Shown: positions 51,903-62,832, counted from the stretch's first letter. The stretch is DNA of 64,000 nucleotides from Sphingomonas oligoaromativorans (GCF_011762195.1 NZ_JAASQK010000002.1:248001-312000), one strand, 5' to 3'. Numbers and translations are program-made. The notes: generated by a model from the sequence alone, not told the origin.

Positions 51903-53389
51903 GCGCGGCACTCCCTGGTGGACCGGCTGCGCGCCAGCGCATCGGCCCAGCCGGCTTTCAGCCCCTCGCGCGCGTCGGCGCCCATTTGCGGCCGGAACAG
52001 GCGGTCGCGCTGCCAGGCTGCGGCGATGTCCTCCGGCCCCTTCCACACACCGACGGCCAGCCCCGCGAGGAAGGCGGCGCCGGCGGCGGTCGTCTCGATA
52101 TTGGCGGGGCGCTCGACATCGGCGTCGAGCATGTCGGCGAGGAACTGGCAGAACCAGTCGTTCGCCGCCATGCCGCCGTCCACCCGGATCGTCCGCGCGC
52201 TGGAGGCGCCGTCGCTCACCATCGCGTCGACCAGATCGGCGGTCTGATAGGCCACCGACTCCAGCGCCGCGCGGGCGAGATGCGCGCCGGTCGCATCGAG
52301 GGTGAGCCCGGTGATCGTGCCCCGCGCGTTCGGATCCCAATGCGGCGCACCGAGGCCGACGAAGGCCGGAACCATGTAGACGCCATTATTGCCGTCGAGC
52401 CTGGTGGCGAGGTCGTTGGTATCCGACGCGCGGTTGATGAGGCCGAGCCCGTCGCGCAGCCACTTCACCGCGGCGCCGGCGACGAAGATCGAGCCCTCCA
52501 GCGCATAGGTCGTCCGCCCGCCCAGCCGATAGGCGATGGTGGTGAGCATCCCGTTTTGCGAGGTGACCGCCTCCTCGCCGGTGTTGAGCAGCAGGAAGCA
52601 GCCGGTGCCGTAGGTGGATTTCGCGTCGCCCGGCCGGAAGCAGGCCTGCCCGACCACCGCCGCCTGCTGGTCCCCCGCCATGCCGCCGATCGGGATGGCG
52701 CGGCCGAGCAGGCTCTTCTCGGTCTCGCCGAAGAGGGTGCTGTTGTCCTTCACCTCGGGCAGGAGCGCGGCGGGGATGTCGAGCATCCGCAGCAGCTCGT
52801 CGTCCCACTGGTTGCGGTGAATGTCGTAGAGCAGGGTGCGCGACGCGTTGCTGGCATCGGTCGCGTGGACCTTGCCGCCGGTCAGCCGCCAGAGCAGGAA
52901 GCTGTCGATCGTGCCGAACGCCAGCTCGCCCTTCTCGGCGCGCGCACGGGCGCCCTCGACATTGTCCAGCATCCAGGCGAGCTTGGTGCCCGAGAAATAG
53001 GGATCGAGCAGCAGCCCGGTCCTGGCGCGCACCATCGGCTCGCAGCCATCGGCTTTGAGCCGCGCGCAAAGCCCGGCGGTGCGCCGGTCCTGCCAGACGA
53101 TCGCCTTGTGGAGCGCCTCGCCGGTCTTGCGATCCCACAGGACCACCGTCTCGCGCTGGTTGGTGATGCCGATCGCCGCGACATCGCCGCCGCAGTCGGC
53201 CGCTTCCTTCAGCGTGTCGACGGTGTCGCGCCAGATATCCTCCGGGTCATGCTCCACCCAGCCGGGGGCGGGATAATATTGCGGAAACTCGCGGCGCGCC
53301 GTCCTGCGCGGCAGGCCGTCGGCGCCGAACGCCATGCTGCGCGTGGAGGTGGTGCCCTGATCGATGCTGAGGATGATCTGGTCGGTCAT
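51899..53389 (-). CDS. glpK: Glycerol kinase
   Basis: This 496-residue FGGY-family kinase makes sn-glycerol 3-phosphate. Motifs are [37 protein letters not shown], the [13 protein letters not shown] segment and the FGGY-like [18 protein letters not shown]. It sits between glpF and glpD with four-base overlaps at both ends, so the three genes are translated together. ATG at 53389 overlaps the glpF stop. No GlpR-type repressor gene lies nearby. Confidence 0.97.
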   Translation of the reverse strand: MTDQIILSIDQGTTSTRSMAFGADGLPRRTARREFPQYYPAPGWVEHDPEDIWRDTVDTLKEAADCGGDVAAIGITNQRETVVLWDRKTGEALHKAIVWQDRRTAGLCARLKADGCEPMVRARTGLLLDPYFSGTKLAWMLDNVEGARARAEKGELAFGTIDSFLLWRLTGGKVHATDASNASRTLLYDIHRNQWDDELLRMLDIPAALLPEVKDNSTLFGETEKSLLGRAIPIGGMAGDQQAAVVGQACFRPGDAKSTYGTGCFLLLNTGEEAVTSQNGMLTTIAYRLGGRTTYALEGSIFVAGAAVKWLRDGLGLINRASDTNDLATRLDGNNGVYMVPAFVGLGAPHWDPNARGTITGLTLDATGAHLARAALESVAYQTADLVDAMVSDGASSARTIRVDGGMAANDWFCQFLADMLDADVERPANIETTAAGAAFLAGLAVGVWKGPEDIAAAWQRDRLFRPQMGADAREGLKAGWADALARSRSTRECRA

Positions 53390-54198
53390 TCGGCGGGCTC
53401 CAGAGGCGTCTTCAGGGTACGGGGCAGGAAGGGCCGGATCAGCAGGTGATGCGCGCCGCCGCCCACCACGCCGCCGATCAGCGGGGCTACGATCGGCACC
53501 CACCAATAGCCGTCCTTGCCGGGGAAGGCGGAGGCGTCCCACCCGAGCAGCCACGCGAACAGGCGCGGGCCGAAATCGCGGGCCGGATTGAGCGCCCAGG
53601 CTTCCAGATAGCCCGCCGACGCGCCGATCACCGCGACGATCAGCCCGATCACGATCGCTCCGAAATTCGCCTGTGGCGCCATGGTGTTATACTCGTCGGT
53701 CACCGCGAAGATGCCGAACATCAGGAAGCCAGTGAGGATGATCTCGTCCCAGACGGCCTTGATCGGGGTCACGGCCAGGCCCGGCGCGGTGAAGAATACG
53801 CCGGCCGCGCCGCCGCCCGCGCGGGTCAGCCCCTGCGTGGCGTTGAAATGGTCGATCACCGATCCATAGAGCGCATAGGCGATTGCCGCCCCGATGAAGG
53901 CACCGATCACCTGCGCCAGCCAGTAAGGCACCACCTTGCGCCACGGGAATCCGCGATAGATGGCGAGCGCCAGCGTCACCGCCGGGTTGGCGTGCGTGCC
54001 GGACACCGCGCCCGTGACGTAGATCGCGATCGAGACGGCCATGCCCCAGGTGATGCAGACGCCCCAATAGGCCGTCTTGTAGGGGCTCGGATCGTACAGG
54101 ATGTACATGCCCGCCACCGAACAGCCGATGCCCATGATGATGATGAGAGCGACGGCTTCGGAGATCAGCTCGCCCAGAAATGCACGCTGTTCCGACAT
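53386..54198 (-). CDS. glpF: Glycerol facilitator, aquaporin family
   Basis: This 270-residue channel has six predicted membrane helices and two re-entrant NPA loops, [17 protein letters not shown] and [18 protein letters not shown]. The Asp after the second NPA (NPARD) marks a glycerol rather than water channel. It opens the glpFKD operon. ATG at 54198 gives the short cytoplasmic tail of the family. The promoter lies within 130 bases upstream; no operator is evident. Confidence 0.95.
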   Translation of the reverse strand: MSEQRAFLGELISEAVALIIIMGIGCSVAGMYILYDPSPYKTAYWGVCITWGMAVSIAIYVTGAVSGTHANPAVTLALAIYRGFPWRKVVPYWLAQVIGAFIGAAIAYALYGSVIDHFNATQGLTRAGGGAAGVFFTAPGLAVTPIKAVWDEIILTGFLMFGIFAVTDEYNTMAPQANFGAIVIGLIVAVIGASAGYLEAWALNPARDFGPRLFAWLLGWDASAFPGKDGYWWVPIVAPLIGGVVGGGAHHLLIRPFLPRTLKTPLEPAE

Positions 54199-54328
54199 CG
54201 GGCCTGCTCTCCCCTCCAGCGGGTCATCGGCCCGCCCCGGAGCGGCCCTTTGCCCATCCATGAGGCCGAAGCCGGGCCGGCTTCAAGCGCAAAGCTGTGA
54301 CACCTGTTTCGGAAGCGCGCCGGGGCGC

Positions 54329-54637
54329 TCAAATCTCGCTGAGCTGGGCGACCAGATCGGGGTGCAGCTTGCCCGCGAACTCGCAGCCCGCCGCCTCGCC
54401 GTCATGCCAGACGACCCGCGCCATGAAGGGGCCATGGCCGCCGATCTTGAGCCAGATCACGCTGTCCGCCGCGAGCGGCCGGTCGATCAGGATCCGGCAG
54501 CCCGAAGGCGAGAGATCGGTGACGGTGGCCGGCAGATTCTTCTCGCCCGCCGCATCGACCTCGCCGCTTCGGTGGGCCGAGCGTCGTGGATCGCGCCGAT
54601 GATCGGTGGCCCCACCCAACTGGATTTCCGCTTCCAT
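54329..54637 (-). CDS. PilZ-domain protein
   Basis: This 102-residue protein is a single PilZ domain. The signature starts with RRDPRRSAHRS (arginine-rich switch), then LPATVTDLSPSGCRILIDRP, matching the D/NxSxxG c-di-GMP motif, and ends in FMARVVWHDGEAAGCEFAGKL. It probably binds cyclic di-GMP; which process it controls is unknown. ATG at 54637 follows GAAGGCGGGT. It lies between glpF and two peptide-binding-type lipoprotein genes. Confidence 0.85.
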   Translation of the reverse strand: MEAEIQLGGATDHRRDPRRSAHRSGEVDAAGEKNLPATVTDLSPSGCRILIDRPLAADSVIWLKIGGHGPFMARVVWHDGEAAGCEFAGKLHPDLVAQLSEI

Positions 54638-54745
54638 AGACCCGCCTTCCCCCGGAACGTGACGCTGCGGATTTAGAAGGCGTCGGTAAAGCATTGGTCA
54701 ATCCCCGGCCTTCCCCCCGGCGCGCGACCGTGGCACGCCCTTCGC

Positions 54746-56272
54746 GTGTCCCGCGTCCTGCCTCTCCTCCTCGCCTCGCTGCTGCTGTCGACCGGCTGCG
54801 CGCGCACCGGCGGCGAGCGGCCGCCCGCCGACACCCTCGTCCGCCTCGCCGACGACGAGCCCAAGGGCCTCGATCCGCAGGCGGTGTCGGACCTCGCCTC
54901 GATCCGCGTGGCGGAGGATCAATATGAGGGGCTCACCCGCTACAATGCCGACGGCCTGCCCGAACCGGGCCTCGCCAGCGGATGGAGCGTCTCGCCGGAC
55001 GGGCTGACCTGGCGCTTCCGCCTGCGCGAGGGCCTGCGTTTCTCGGACGGGGCGCCGATCGCCGCCGCGCTCTTCCCGAAGCTGCTCGCGCGGCTGCGCG
55101 CGCCGGCCACCGCCTCCCCGGTGAAGCCGCTGTTCGAGGCGATCGCCGCCATCGACGCGCCGGCTCCGAACGAGGTGGTCGTCCGCCTGCGCCATCCCTA
55201 TCCGGCGCTGCCCGAACTGCTCGCCCAACCGGCGATGGCGGCACTGCCGCTCCACCGCGCGCATTGGGCGAGCGAGCGGCCGCTCGTCACCTCCGGCCCC
55301 TATCGCCTCACCGAATGGACGCTGGGCGACCATATCCTGCTGGCCGCCAATCCGCGCTGGCACGACGGCGCGCCGCCCATCGCCAGGGTCGAGTGGCGGC
55401 CCACCACCGATCCGCTGACCGCGATGCGGACCCTGCTCTCGGGCGCGGCGGACACCACCAGCGATTTCCCGGCGAGCCGCCTCGGCTGGCTGCGCGCCCA
55501 TGCGCCGCAGGTGCTGCATGTCGCGCCCTATCGCGGCGCCTATTATCTCGTTTTCAACACCCGCAAGCCGCCCTTCGACGACAAGCGCATCCGCGTCGCG
55601 CTCAACCTCGCGACCGACCGGCGCTGGATCGCGGGGCCGCTGCTCGGCGTCGGGACGCCGCCCGCATGGGGCGTGGTGCCGCCCGGCATCGGCGGGCTCG
55701 CCGCCTACAGGCCCGCATGGGCAGACTGGCCGGCCGAGCGGCGAATCGCGGCGGCGCGGCTTCTGCTGGCGGAGGCCGGCTATGGCCCGACGCATCCGCT
55801 CGTCTTCGACATCCGCTTCAACAGCGACATCGATCATCGCCGCATCGCCATCGCGCTCGCCGCGATGTGGAAGCCGCTGGGCGTCGAGGCGCGGCTGTTC
55901 AACAGCGAGGCGTCGCTCCATTTCGCGAGCCTGCGCCGGGGCGATTTCCAGCTCGCCCGCTCGGGCTGGATCGGCGATCTCTCCGCGCCCGAGAACTTCC
56001 TCGACGTCTGGCGATCGGACGCGGGCGCGATCAACTATGCGGGCTATGCCAGCCGCCCGTTCGACGCCGCGCTGGACGCCGCCAACGTCCTCGCCGAACC
56101 GAAAGCCCGCGCCGAAGCCATGCGCCGCGCCGAGGCCATCGCCGCCACCGACGCGCCGATGCTGCCGATCTACTTCTATGTCAGCAGGAACCTCGTCTCG
56201 CCCCGCGTGATCGGATGGCACGACAACCTTGCAGCCATCCACCCGAGCCGTACGCTGCGACTCGCGCCATGA
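54746..56272 (+). CDS. Extracellular solute-binding protein family 5 lipoprotein (peptide-type)
   Basis: This 508-residue protein has a signal sequence and lipobox ending LLLSTGC (Cys18). The body is an SBP_bac_5 domain: [34 protein letters not shown] and [20 protein letters not shown]. Such proteins bind peptides or nickel and feed ABC importers. No permease or ATPase lies nearby; the partner importer is elsewhere or the protein has another role. GTG at 54746 starts it. The next gene overlaps its stop by four bases and encodes a related protein. Confidence 0.85.
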   Translation: MSRVLPLLLASLLLSTGCARTGGERPPADTLVRLADDEPKGLDPQAVSDLASIRVAEDQYEGLTRYNADGLPEPGLASGWSVSPDGLTWRFRLREGLRFSDGAPIAAALFPKLLARLRAPATASPVKPLFEAIAAIDAPAPNEVVVRLRHPYPALPELLAQPAMAALPLHRAHWASERPLVTSGPYRLTEWTLGDHILLAANPRWHDGAPPIARVEWRPTTDPLTAMRTLLSGAADTTSDFPASRLGWLRAHAPQVLHVAPYRGAYYLVFNTRKPPFDDKRIRVALNLATDRRWIAGPLLGVGTPPAWGVVPPGIGGLAAYRPAWADWPAERRIAAARLLLAEAGYGPTHPLVFDIRFNSDIDHRRIAIALAAMWKPLGVEARLFNSEASLHFASLRRGDFQLARSGWIGDLSAPENFLDVWRSDAGAINYAGYASRPFDAALDAANVLAEPKARAEAMRRAEAIAATDAPMLPIYFYVSRNLVSPRVIGWHDNLAAIHPSRTLRLAP

Positions 56273-57747
56273 CCGCCCGACGCCTCCTTCTCGCCGCCCC
56301 GCTGCTGGCGCTCACCCTGCTCGGCGGATGCCATCGCCATCGCCATGCCGGCCCGATCGAGGCCAGCGTCGTCGGGCCGGCGCTCGGTCCGGCCCACCCC
56401 GCATTCGATCGCGGCCCCGTCGGGGCGCCCGCCGCGACGCTGATCGAGGCGACCGGCCAGGGCCTCGTCCGCTTCGACGCGAGCGGGCAGATCGTGCCGG
56501 GCGTGGCGGCGCGCTGGATCGTCACGGACAATGGCCGCAGCCTGATCTTCCGCCTGCCCGATCTGCCCGCCCCCGGCACGCACCCGATCGACGCCGCCGA
56601 TGTCGCCCGCCGCATCCGCGCCGCCATCGCCCCGGCCAGCCGCAATCCGCTGAAGCCCGTGCTCGGCGCGATCGACGAGGTGGATGCGGTGACGCCGCAG
56701 GTGATCGACATCGAGCTGAAGGCGCCGCGGCCCAACCTGCTCCAGATCTTCGCCCAGCCGGGGCTGGCGATGGGCGGGCAGCATCGCGGCCCCTTCGCGC
56801 TCGCCAGCCTGCGCGACGGCGTGGCCGTGCTCGCCCCCCTGCCCGATCCCGATGCCGACCCGGAAGCCGGGCATCTGCACCGCCCGCCCGTCGTCCATCT
56901 GCGCGGCGAACGCGCGGCGACGGCGGTGGCGCGCTTCGCGGCGGGACGATCGGACCTGATGCTCGGCGGGACGTTCGACGACCTGCCGCTGGCGCATGTG
57001 GCGTCGCTGCCGCGCGACACGCTGCGTTTCGATCCGGTGAAGGGCCTGTTCGGGCTGGCCTTCAGCGACGATGGCGGCGATCTCATCGTCGACAGCGACA
57101 ATCGGCGCGCGCTGGCGATGGCGGTGGACCGCGATCGCATCGCCCACCTGATCGGTGCGCCGGGGTGGAACCCGTCCGCCGCCATCGTCGCGCCCGGAAC
57201 GCCCGAGATTCCCACGCCGATCATGCCCGCCTGGGCGTCCCGCCCGCTCGCGGACCGGCGCGCCGAAGCCGCCCGGATCATCGCCAACTGGCAAGCGGGC
57301 GGCGGCAAGCCGGCGCCGCTCCGGGTCGCGCTGCCGGCCGGCCCCGGCGCGCGGATGCTGTTCGCGTCGATCGCGGCGGACTGGCGGGCGATCGGCGTGC
57401 AGGCGATCCGCGTCGCCCCGGACGCACCGGCGGACCTGCGCCTCGTCGACGAGGTCGCGCCCGCCGACATCGCCAGCTTCTATCTGCGCGCCTTCGCCTG
57501 CGCGCGGCAGGTGCCATGCACCCCGGTGTCGGAGAAGGTGCTGCTCGCCGCGCGCCTCGCCCCGACGCTCTATGAACGCTCCGTGCTGCTGACGCAGGCC
57601 GACGCGCTCATCACGCAAACCGTGCCGTTCATCGCCTTCGGCCCGCCGGTCCGCTGGTCGCTGGTGGCGCAGCGGCTCGATCTCTATCGCGATTCACCGC
57701 GCGCTTTTCATCCGCTGAATGAACTCCGCTCCCCTCCCAAGCGCTGA
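56269..57747 (+). CDS. Divergent solute-binding protein family 5-like lipoprotein
   Basis: This 492-residue protein has a lipobox ending LLGGC (about Cys19) followed by HRHRHAG. Weak SBP_bac_5 features are present ([39 protein letters not shown]). Its central part is more divergent than its partner's. The ATG at 56269 overlaps the upstream stop (ATGA). The pair is coupled without ABC components, so it may form a dimer or a two-step receptor for an importer encoded elsewhere. The ligand is unknown. Confidence 0.7.
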   Translation: MTARRLLLAAPLLALTLLGGCHRHRHAGPIEASVVGPALGPAHPAFDRGPVGAPAATLIEATGQGLVRFDASGQIVPGVAARWIVTDNGRSLIFRLPDLPAPGTHPIDAADVARRIRAAIAPASRNPLKPVLGAIDEVDAVTPQVIDIELKAPRPNLLQIFAQPGLAMGGQHRGPFALASLRDGVAVLAPLPDPDADPEAGHLHRPPVVHLRGERAATAVARFAAGRSDLMLGGTFDDLPLAHVASLPRDTLRFDPVKGLFGLAFSDDGGDLIVDSDNRRALAMAVDRDRIAHLIGAPGWNPSAAIVAPGTPEIPTPIMPAWASRPLADRRAEAARIIANWQAGGGKPAPLRVALPAGPGARMLFASIAADWRAIGVQAIRVAPDAPADLRLVDEVAPADIASFYLRAFACARQVPCTPVSEKVLLAARLAPTLYERSVLLTQADALITQTVPFIAFGPPVRWSLVAQRLDLYRDSPRAFHPLNELRSPPKR

Positions 57748-57771
57748 ACCCTTCGAGAGGAGAACAGCCCG

Positions 57772-58224
57772 ATGCCGATCGGCGACCATTTCGACCGCAT
57801 GACCGACCGGGTGCCCGGCCTTGGCCGCGATCCGGCCTCCGTCCGCCGCCGGATCGAACATGCCGAGCGCCTGCTCGAAGGGCTGTTCGTCGTGCCGGTG
57901 CTGAACCGGCCGATGGGGCTGGACGTGATCCTCGACGTCGTGCCCGGCCTCGGCCCGATCACCGCCGCCACGCTCGGCGGATGGATCGTGTGGGAGGCGC
58001 GCAACCTCGGCATGTCGAAATGGCAGATGACGCGGATGGCCGGCAATGTCGGCATCGACCTGCTGCTCGGCGCCATTCCGTGGATCGGCGCGATCCCGGA
58101 TTTCTTCTTCCGGTCCAACACGATGAACCTGAAGATGATTAAGCGCCACCTCAACCGTCACCACCCGGAGCTGGCGACGATCGAGGGCGAGGCCAAACGC
58201 GTCAGGCAGGCGCCTGGACCTTGA
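57772..58224 (+). CDS. DUF4112-family protein
   Basis: This 150-residue protein has the family core RPMGLDVILDVVPGLGPITA followed by LGGWIVWEARNLGMSKWQMTRM and DLLLGAIPWIGAIPDFFFRSN. Two hydrophobic stretches suggest membrane association. Function is unknown. ATG at 57772 follows GAGAGGAG. Its 3' end overlaps the convergent RNase T2 gene by 23 bases. It lies 24 bp after the second binding-protein gene. Confidence 0.8.
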   Translation: MPIGDHFDRMTDRVPGLGRDPASVRRRIEHAERLLEGLFVVPVLNRPMGLDVILDVVPGLGPITAATLGGWIVWEARNLGMSKWQMTRMAGNVGIDLLLGAIPWIGAIPDFFFRSNTMNLKMIKRHLNRHHPELATIEGEAKRVRQAPGP

Positions 58225-58885
58225 CCGGATCGGTCGGCGCGGCACCACCCTGACCGGCCCGGCAACTCCGCGGACGCTTGTCGAGGCCGAGGCAGAGCCA
58301 CACCTCCTCCAGCCAGCCGCGCCTGTTGACGTTGAGGCGCATCATGTCGGGCTTCATGCCCGGATTGGCCGCCGCGAACGCCGCCTGGAAATCCCCCGCC
58401 GTGAGCCCGCGCCGATGCGCCAGCGTCTGCATGTCGGGGATGCGGATCGAATGATAAATCCGCCCCTCCTCGCCGAAATAGCGGACGGGATCGTCGGTTA
58501 TGCAGCTCCCGTGCTTCGCCCATTCATGCTGGAGAAGCTGCGGCGACGGCGTGGCGGCGATGCCGGCGCGGATCTGCGCGTCGGTGAGGATATCGACCGG
58601 GCGGCAATATTCCGGCCAGCGATTGGGGCCGTCCCCATCCGGCCAGAGGCCATGGAGCGTGAAGCCGCGCCGCACCTTCGGGTCCGCGCATTCCGCCGCC
58701 GGCCCGCGCTGGCCACGCCGGGCGTAGCAATGCTCGGGCTGCCAGATCAGCGACAGCGTATAGCCGGTGGTCGGCACGTTACGGACGGGCTGGTCCGCGC
58801 TCGGCAGCTCGGCATGGGGGCGCGGGAGTTCGGCCGCCGACAGGGGCGCGGCGGCGAGCGCCGCGCCAAGCAACAGGAAACGCAT
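58202..58885 (-). CDS. Ribonuclease T2-family enzyme, exported
   Basis: This 227-residue nuclease has a signal peptide (about 1-18) and both catalytic segments: CAS I as GFTLHGLWPDGD with the first His, and CAS II as HEWAKHGSC with the second His, Glu and Lys. T2 enzymes degrade RNA in the periplasm or outside the cell through a cyclic phosphate. Cysteines in EHCYARRG, PEYCRP, HGSC and LCLGL fit disulfide bonding. It overlaps the convergent DUF4112 gene by 23 bases. Confidence 0.9.
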   Translation of the reverse strand: MRFLLLGAALAAAPLSAAELPRPHAELPSADQPVRNVPTTGYTLSLIWQPEHCYARRGQRGPAAECADPKVRRGFTLHGLWPDGDGPNRWPEYCRPVDILTDAQIRAGIAATPSPQLLQHEWAKHGSCITDDPVRYFGEEGRIYHSIRIPDMQTLAHRRGLTAGDFQAAFAAANPGMKPDMMRLNVNRRGWLEEVWLCLGLDKRPRSCRAGQGGAAPTDPVKVQAPA

Positions 58886-58908
58886 CGATCACTCCTTCCG
58901 ATGGGGCG

Positions 58909-59319
58909 TCAGCGCCGGAACCAGGACCGGGCATCCGGCCGGAACATCAACCACATGCAGACGCCCTGAATGATGACATGGCACAGGGAGAGCAACCGCG
59001 GAGCGAGCGGCAGCACCACCACCGAATGGCCGAACCCCCGCAGCACCCCCGCGACGCCCAGCGCGAAGAGGATGACGAATATCCACTTCGCCACCTCGCT
59101 GCCCCTGTGCGCGATGAAGAAGAGCAGGCAGAGGTTGATCGCCAGCCCGATGACGATGCCGAAGCCCGCCACCCACGGCAGCATCGCGACGGCCTGCGGC
59201 GGCGCACCGGCCGGCAGCAGCTCCGCGCCGTGCCCGAAGGTCCAGACGGATGCCGCGAGGCTGAGCACGATGCCGAGAATATAGAGACGCTCGAACTGCA
59301 CGATCGACTGCGGACGCAT
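58909..59319 (-). CDS. Small four-helix membrane protein, unknown function
   Basis: This 136-residue integral membrane protein has four hydrophobic segments: YILGIVLSLAASVWTF, VAMLPWVAGFGIVIGLAINL, WIFVILFALGVAGVLRGF and LLSLCHVIIQGVCMWLMF. I recognise no enzymatic motif. The start at 59319 (MRPQSIVQFERLY) follows a GGGGAGGG ribosome site; an upstream TTG would add 17 residues without membrane character. It lies between RNase T2 and nadC on the same strand. Confidence 0.7.
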   Translation of the reverse strand: MRPQSIVQFERLYILGIVLSLAASVWTFGHGAELLPAGAPPQAVAMLPWVAGFGIVIGLAINLCLLFFIAHRGSEVAKWIFVILFALGVAGVLRGFGHSVVVLPLAPRLLSLCHVIIQGVCMWLMFRPDARSWFRR

Positions 59320-59388
59320 AGGCCCTCCCCTGTTGGGAGGGGAGCTTAGCGGCGCGTTTCGACCATGCAACGGGGATCGCCCCCAGCC

Positions 59389-60234
59389 TCAGGCGATGGC
59401 GAGATCGAGCCCGATATCCGCCGCCGGGGCCGACTGGGTGAGCCGGCCGACCGAGATATAGGTGACACCGGTCTGCGCGATCTCGCGGATCGTCTCCAGA
59501 TGGACGCCGCCCGAAGCCTCGGTGGGGACGCGCCCGCCGACCAAAGTCACCGCGCCGCGAAGGATCGAAGGCCGCATATTGTCGAGCAGCAGGTGGGTGG
59601 CGCCGGCCGCCAGCGCGTCCTCGATCTGGTCGACGCGATCGACCTCGACGATGATGCTGGCGATGCCCGCCTCGCGCGCGCGCCGCGCCGCTTCGCCGAC
59701 GCCGCCGGCCACCGCGACATGATTGTCCTTTATCATCGCCGCGTCCCACAGGCCCATGCGATGGTTGGTCGCCCCGCCCATGCGGGTGGCGTATTTCTCC
59801 AGCCGGCGCAGGCCGGGGATGGTCTTGCGCGTATCGAGCAAGGTCGCGCCGGTCCCCGCGATCGCATCGACATAGGCGCGCGTCATCGTCGCGATGCCGG
59901 TCAGGTGCTGGAGCGTGTTGAGCGCGGACCGCTCGGCGGTGAGCATCGCCCGCGCCTTGCCCTCCATCCGCATCAGCGTGGTGCCCTTCGGCACGCGTGC
60001 GCCATCCTCGACCAGCATCTCGATCGCCACGTCCGGGTCGAGATGGCGGAAGAAGGCCGCCGCGACCGGCAGCCCCGCCACCGTCACGTCATCCCGGCTG
60101 ACCAGCGCGCCATGGAAGCGCGCCTCGGCGGGGATCACCGCCGCCGACGTGATGTCGCCGCCCTCGCCCAGATCCTCGGCGAGCGTGGAGCGGAGGAAGG
60201 CTTCCAGATCGAAGCCGTCGAGCGCGAACGCCAT
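59389..60234 (-). CDS. nadC: Nicotinate-nucleotide pyrophosphorylase (quinolinate phosphoribosyltransferase)
   Basis: This 281-residue enzyme converts quinolinate and PRPP to nicotinate mononucleotide. Motifs: EDLGEGGDITS near the start, ERSALNTLQHLTGIATMTRAY, LLDTRKTIPGLRRLEKYA, the NHRMGLWDAAMIKDNH segment and the late EASGGVHLETIREIAQTG. ATG at 60234 overlaps the nadA stop by one base. With nadA it forms the last two steps of de novo NAD synthesis; nadB is not in the window. Confidence 0.96.
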   Translation of the reverse strand: MAFALDGFDLEAFLRSTLAEDLGEGGDITSAAVIPAEARFHGALVSRDDVTVAGLPVAAAFFRHLDPDVAIEMLVEDGARVPKGTTLMRMEGKARAMLTAERSALNTLQHLTGIATMTRAYVDAIAGTGATLLDTRKTIPGLRRLEKYATRMGGATNHRMGLWDAAMIKDNHVAVAGGVGEAARRAREAGIASIIVEVDRVDQIEDALAAGATHLLLDNMRPSILRGAVTLVGGRVPTEASGGVHLETIREIAQTGVTYISVGRLTQSAPAADIGLDLAIA

Positions 60235-61223
60235 CAGCCGCGCGGCCCCATGGCGCCCTTGCCGACGGTCGCGCCCGCCATCTCCAGCATCCGGTCGAGC
60301 GGGCGCTTGGCGGCGATGCGGGTCTCCTCGTCGATCTCGATGCGCGGCTCCATGTCGCGCAGCGCGAGGTAGAGCTTCTCCATCGTGTTGAGCGCCATAT
60401 AGGGGCACATGTTGCAGTTGCAGTTCCCGTCCGCGCCCGGCGCGCCGATGAACAGCTTGTGCGGGGCCGCCTTCTGCATCTGGTGGATGATGTGCGGCTC
60501 GGTGGCGACGATGATCGTCTCCGCCGGCGACTTCAGCGCGAACTCCAGAATGGCGCGGGTCGAGCCCACCTCGTCGGCATGATCGAGGATGAAGGCCGGG
60601 CATTCCGGGTGCGCGGCGATCGGCGCGTCCGGGTATTGCGCCTTGAGCTTCAGAAGCTCCGTCTCCGAGAAAGCCTCGTGGACGATGCAGGCGCCCGGCC
60701 ACAGCAGCATGTCGCGGCCGGTCTTGCGGTTGAAATAGGCGCCGAGATTCTTGTCCGGCGCGAAGATGATCTTCTGGTCCATCGGGAGCTGAGCGAGAAT
60801 CTTCTCGGCCGACGACGAGGTGACGATGATGTCCGAATGCGCCTTCACCGCCGCCGAGCAGTTGATGTAGGTGATGGCGATATGATCCGGGTGCGCCGCG
60901 CGGAACTTCGCGAACTCCTCCGGCGGGCAGCTATCCTCCAGCGAGCAGCCGGCGGCCATGTCGGGCAGGATCACGGTCTTCTGCGGCGAGAGGATTTTCG
61001 CCACCTCGGCCATGAAGCGCACGCCGCAGAAGGCGATCACGTCCGCGTCGGTCGCCGCCGCCTTGGCCGAGAGATCGAGGCTGTCGCCCACGAAATCGGC
61101 GATGTCCTGGATATCGGGCGTCTGGTAATAATGGCCGAGGATGACGGCGTTGCGCTCCTTGCGCAGCCGGTTGATCTCGGCCTTCAGATCGAGGCCCTTG
61201 AGGCTCTGGACGGGGGCATTCAT
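60234..61223 (-). CDS. nadA: Quinolinate synthase
   Basis: This 329-residue [4Fe-4S] enzyme joins iminoaspartate and dihydroxyacetone phosphate. Conserved parts include [58 protein letters not shown] and the C-terminal [10 protein letters not shown], which together provide the cluster cysteines. ATG at 61223. It is directly upstream of nadC and translationally linked to it. Confidence 0.97.
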   Translation of the reverse strand: MNAPVQSLKGLDLKAEINRLRKERNAVILGHYYQTPDIQDIADFVGDSLDLSAKAAATDADVIAFCGVRFMAEVAKILSPQKTVILPDMAAGCSLEDSCPPEEFAKFRAAHPDHIAITYINCSAAVKAHSDIIVTSSSAEKILAQLPMDQKIIFAPDKNLGAYFNRKTGRDMLLWPGACIVHEAFSETELLKLKAQYPDAPIAAHPECPAFILDHADEVGSTRAILEFALKSPAETIIVATEPHIIHQMQKAAPHKLFIGAPGADGNCNCNMCPYMALNTMEKLYLALRDMEPRIEIDEETRIAAKRPLDRMLEMAGATVGKGAMGPRG

Positions 61224-61273
61224 GGCAAATCCACTCCTTTGCGGCGCTCAGATAGGCGCGCGCGCGCGTCTTG

Positions 61274-61969
61274 TCAGCGGGAAAGGCCCAGCACCTCGGC
61301 AATCGATCGAGAATGATCCATCGGCGTGAACGGTGTCGGTTTCGGGAAATCCGGTTCGTCGGCGAAGCGGACGCGGACATGCGGATCGAGCCCCGCCGCC
61401 TTGAGCGGCAGCGCGAAGCCCTGCTCGACCGCGCGGCGGGCGGCGTCGCGGGCGATCCCCATCGGCACCGGCTCACGCGCCTGACGCAGCAGCTCGGCCT
61501 GCGCGGCCTTGCGGTTGGTATCGTCGAGCAGTTCGCCGCTGTTGGTGAAATGAAGGAGCAGGCCACCGCCGTCATAGGCGCGCATCCGCGAAGGATCGAC
61601 GTCCGGCCCCTCCAGCATCAGCGGCGGCAGCACGACGTCGAGGACATGCGCCTGCCCATGCCAGACGAGATCGCCCGGCTTCATCCGCCCGAGATCGACC
61701 TCGTAGCGCACCCGCCCCGGCATGATGAGCGTGCGTTGCGCGGAAAGCCCGAAGCGCTGCTGCGTCGAGGTCACCACCGCGACATAATTGGCGACGAGCG
61801 CGGTCAGCCGGTTCTCGGCCTTGAGCCCTTCGAGGCTGGCCGAGGCGATCGTCTCGGGATCGGGCGACCAGACGCGATGCGCCAGCCGCGCGCCGAACAG
61901 GGCAAGCCCGCCCGCGATCAGCGCGAAGGCGATGAGGACGCCGAGCAGCCCCTTCAACAGCGGACGCAT
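61274..61969 (-). CDS. DUF4230-family protein
   Basis: This 231-residue protein has one N-terminal membrane helix (LLGVLIAFALIAGGLALFGA) and a soluble domain typical of DUF4230 (TQQRFGLSAQRTLIMPGRVRYEVDL, LPPLMLEGPDVD). It probably faces the periplasm. Function is unknown. ATG at 61969 overlaps the stop of the metallo-beta-lactamase-fold gene (TGATG), so the two are coupled. Confidence 0.8.
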   Translation of the reverse strand: MRPLLKGLLGVLIAFALIAGGLALFGARLAHRVWSPDPETIASASLEGLKAENRLTALVANYVAVVTSTQQRFGLSAQRTLIMPGRVRYEVDLGRMKPGDLVWHGQAHVLDVVLPPLMLEGPDVDPSRMRAYDGGGLLLHFTNSGELLDDTNRKAAQAELLRQAREPVPMGIARDAARRAVEQGFALPLKAAGLDPHVRVRFADEPDFPKPTPFTPMDHSRSIAEVLGLSR

Positions 61970-62832
61970 CAGGCGGCGAGCGTCCAGATAGCATCGGCGA
62001 CCGACACCCGCCCCCGCTCGTCAAGATCGATGAGATGGGCCAGCACGCTCAGGCCCGCCGCCTTGGTCAGCCGGGGATCGAGGCCCGCATACATGGTCGC
62101 GACCATCTGCTCGACCGACTGCGGCTTCTCGTCCAGCAGGCGCAATATCTGCGCCTCGCGCTGCTTGCGGTGACCCAGCATCGAGCGCACCAGCCGCTGC
62201 GGGCGCGTCACCGGGTCGCCATGGGCGGGGAAATAGATTTCGTCCTCGCGGCCCATCAGCTTGTCGAGGCTGGCGACATAGGCGCCCATCCGGCCGTCCG
62301 GCGGGATCACCACGCTGGTCGACCAGCCCATGACATGATCGCCGCTGAACAGCGCCCGTGCCTCGGGCAATGCGAAACAGAGATGGTTGGAGGTGTGGCC
62401 GGGCGTCGCGATCGCCTCCAGCGTCCAGCCGGGGCCGGAGACGGTATCGCCCTCCACCATCACGCGATCGGGGGCATAGCTATGGTCGAAGCCGGCTTCG
62501 AGGCCGGAGCCGTCCCGCGCCATGATCGGCGCGCAGCCCATCACCGGCGCGCCGGTCGCTGCGGCCAGCGGCCGCGCCGCGGGGCTGTGATCGCGATGGG
62601 TGTGGGTGCAGAGGATGGCGACGATGCGCTCGCCGGCGGTCGCCGCGAGGATCGCGTCGACATGATCGGGCAGATCGGGGCCGGGATCGATCACGGCCAC
62701 CTCGCCATGGCCGACGATGTGGGTCTGCGTGCCGGTATAGGTGAAGGGCGAGGGATTATGCGCCAGCACCCGCCGGACCAGCGGATGGATCGCCTCGACC
62801 ACGAGCGGCGACGGATGAGCGGACTCTGTCAC
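61969..62832 (-). CDS. Metallo-beta-lactamase-fold hydrolase
   Basis: This 287-residue hydrolase has the metal motif CTHTHRDHSPAARPL (HxHxDH), a later His in ATPGHTSNHL, Asp in LFSGDHVMGWS and His in YFPAHGDPV, so a two-metal site is complete. The C-terminal winged-helix-like extension (LLDEKPQSVEQMVATMY) resembles LACTB2-type hydrolases. GTG at 62832 has GGAGGG before it and gives the usual N-terminus; a longer reading adds about 38 residues without fold character. Confidence 0.88.
   Translation of the reverse strand: MTESAHPSPLVVEAIHPLVRRVLAHNPSPFTYTGTQTHIVGHGEVAVIDPGPDLPDHVDAILAATAGERIVAILCTHTHRDHSPAARPLAAATGAPVMGCAPIMARDGSGLEAGFDHSYAPDRVMVEGDTVSGPGWTLEAIATPGHTSNHLCFALPEARALFSGDHVMGWSTSVVIPPDGRMGAYVASLDKLMGREDEIYFPAHGDPVTRPQRLVRSMLGHRKQREAQILRLLDEKPQSVEQMVATMYAGLDPRLTKAAGLSVLAHLIDLDERGRVSVADAIWTLAA

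Noticed and set aside
58777..58782. GTAACG inside the RNase T2 gene
   Set aside because: No CG-starting -10 at 15 or 16 bases, and it lies within a coding region.
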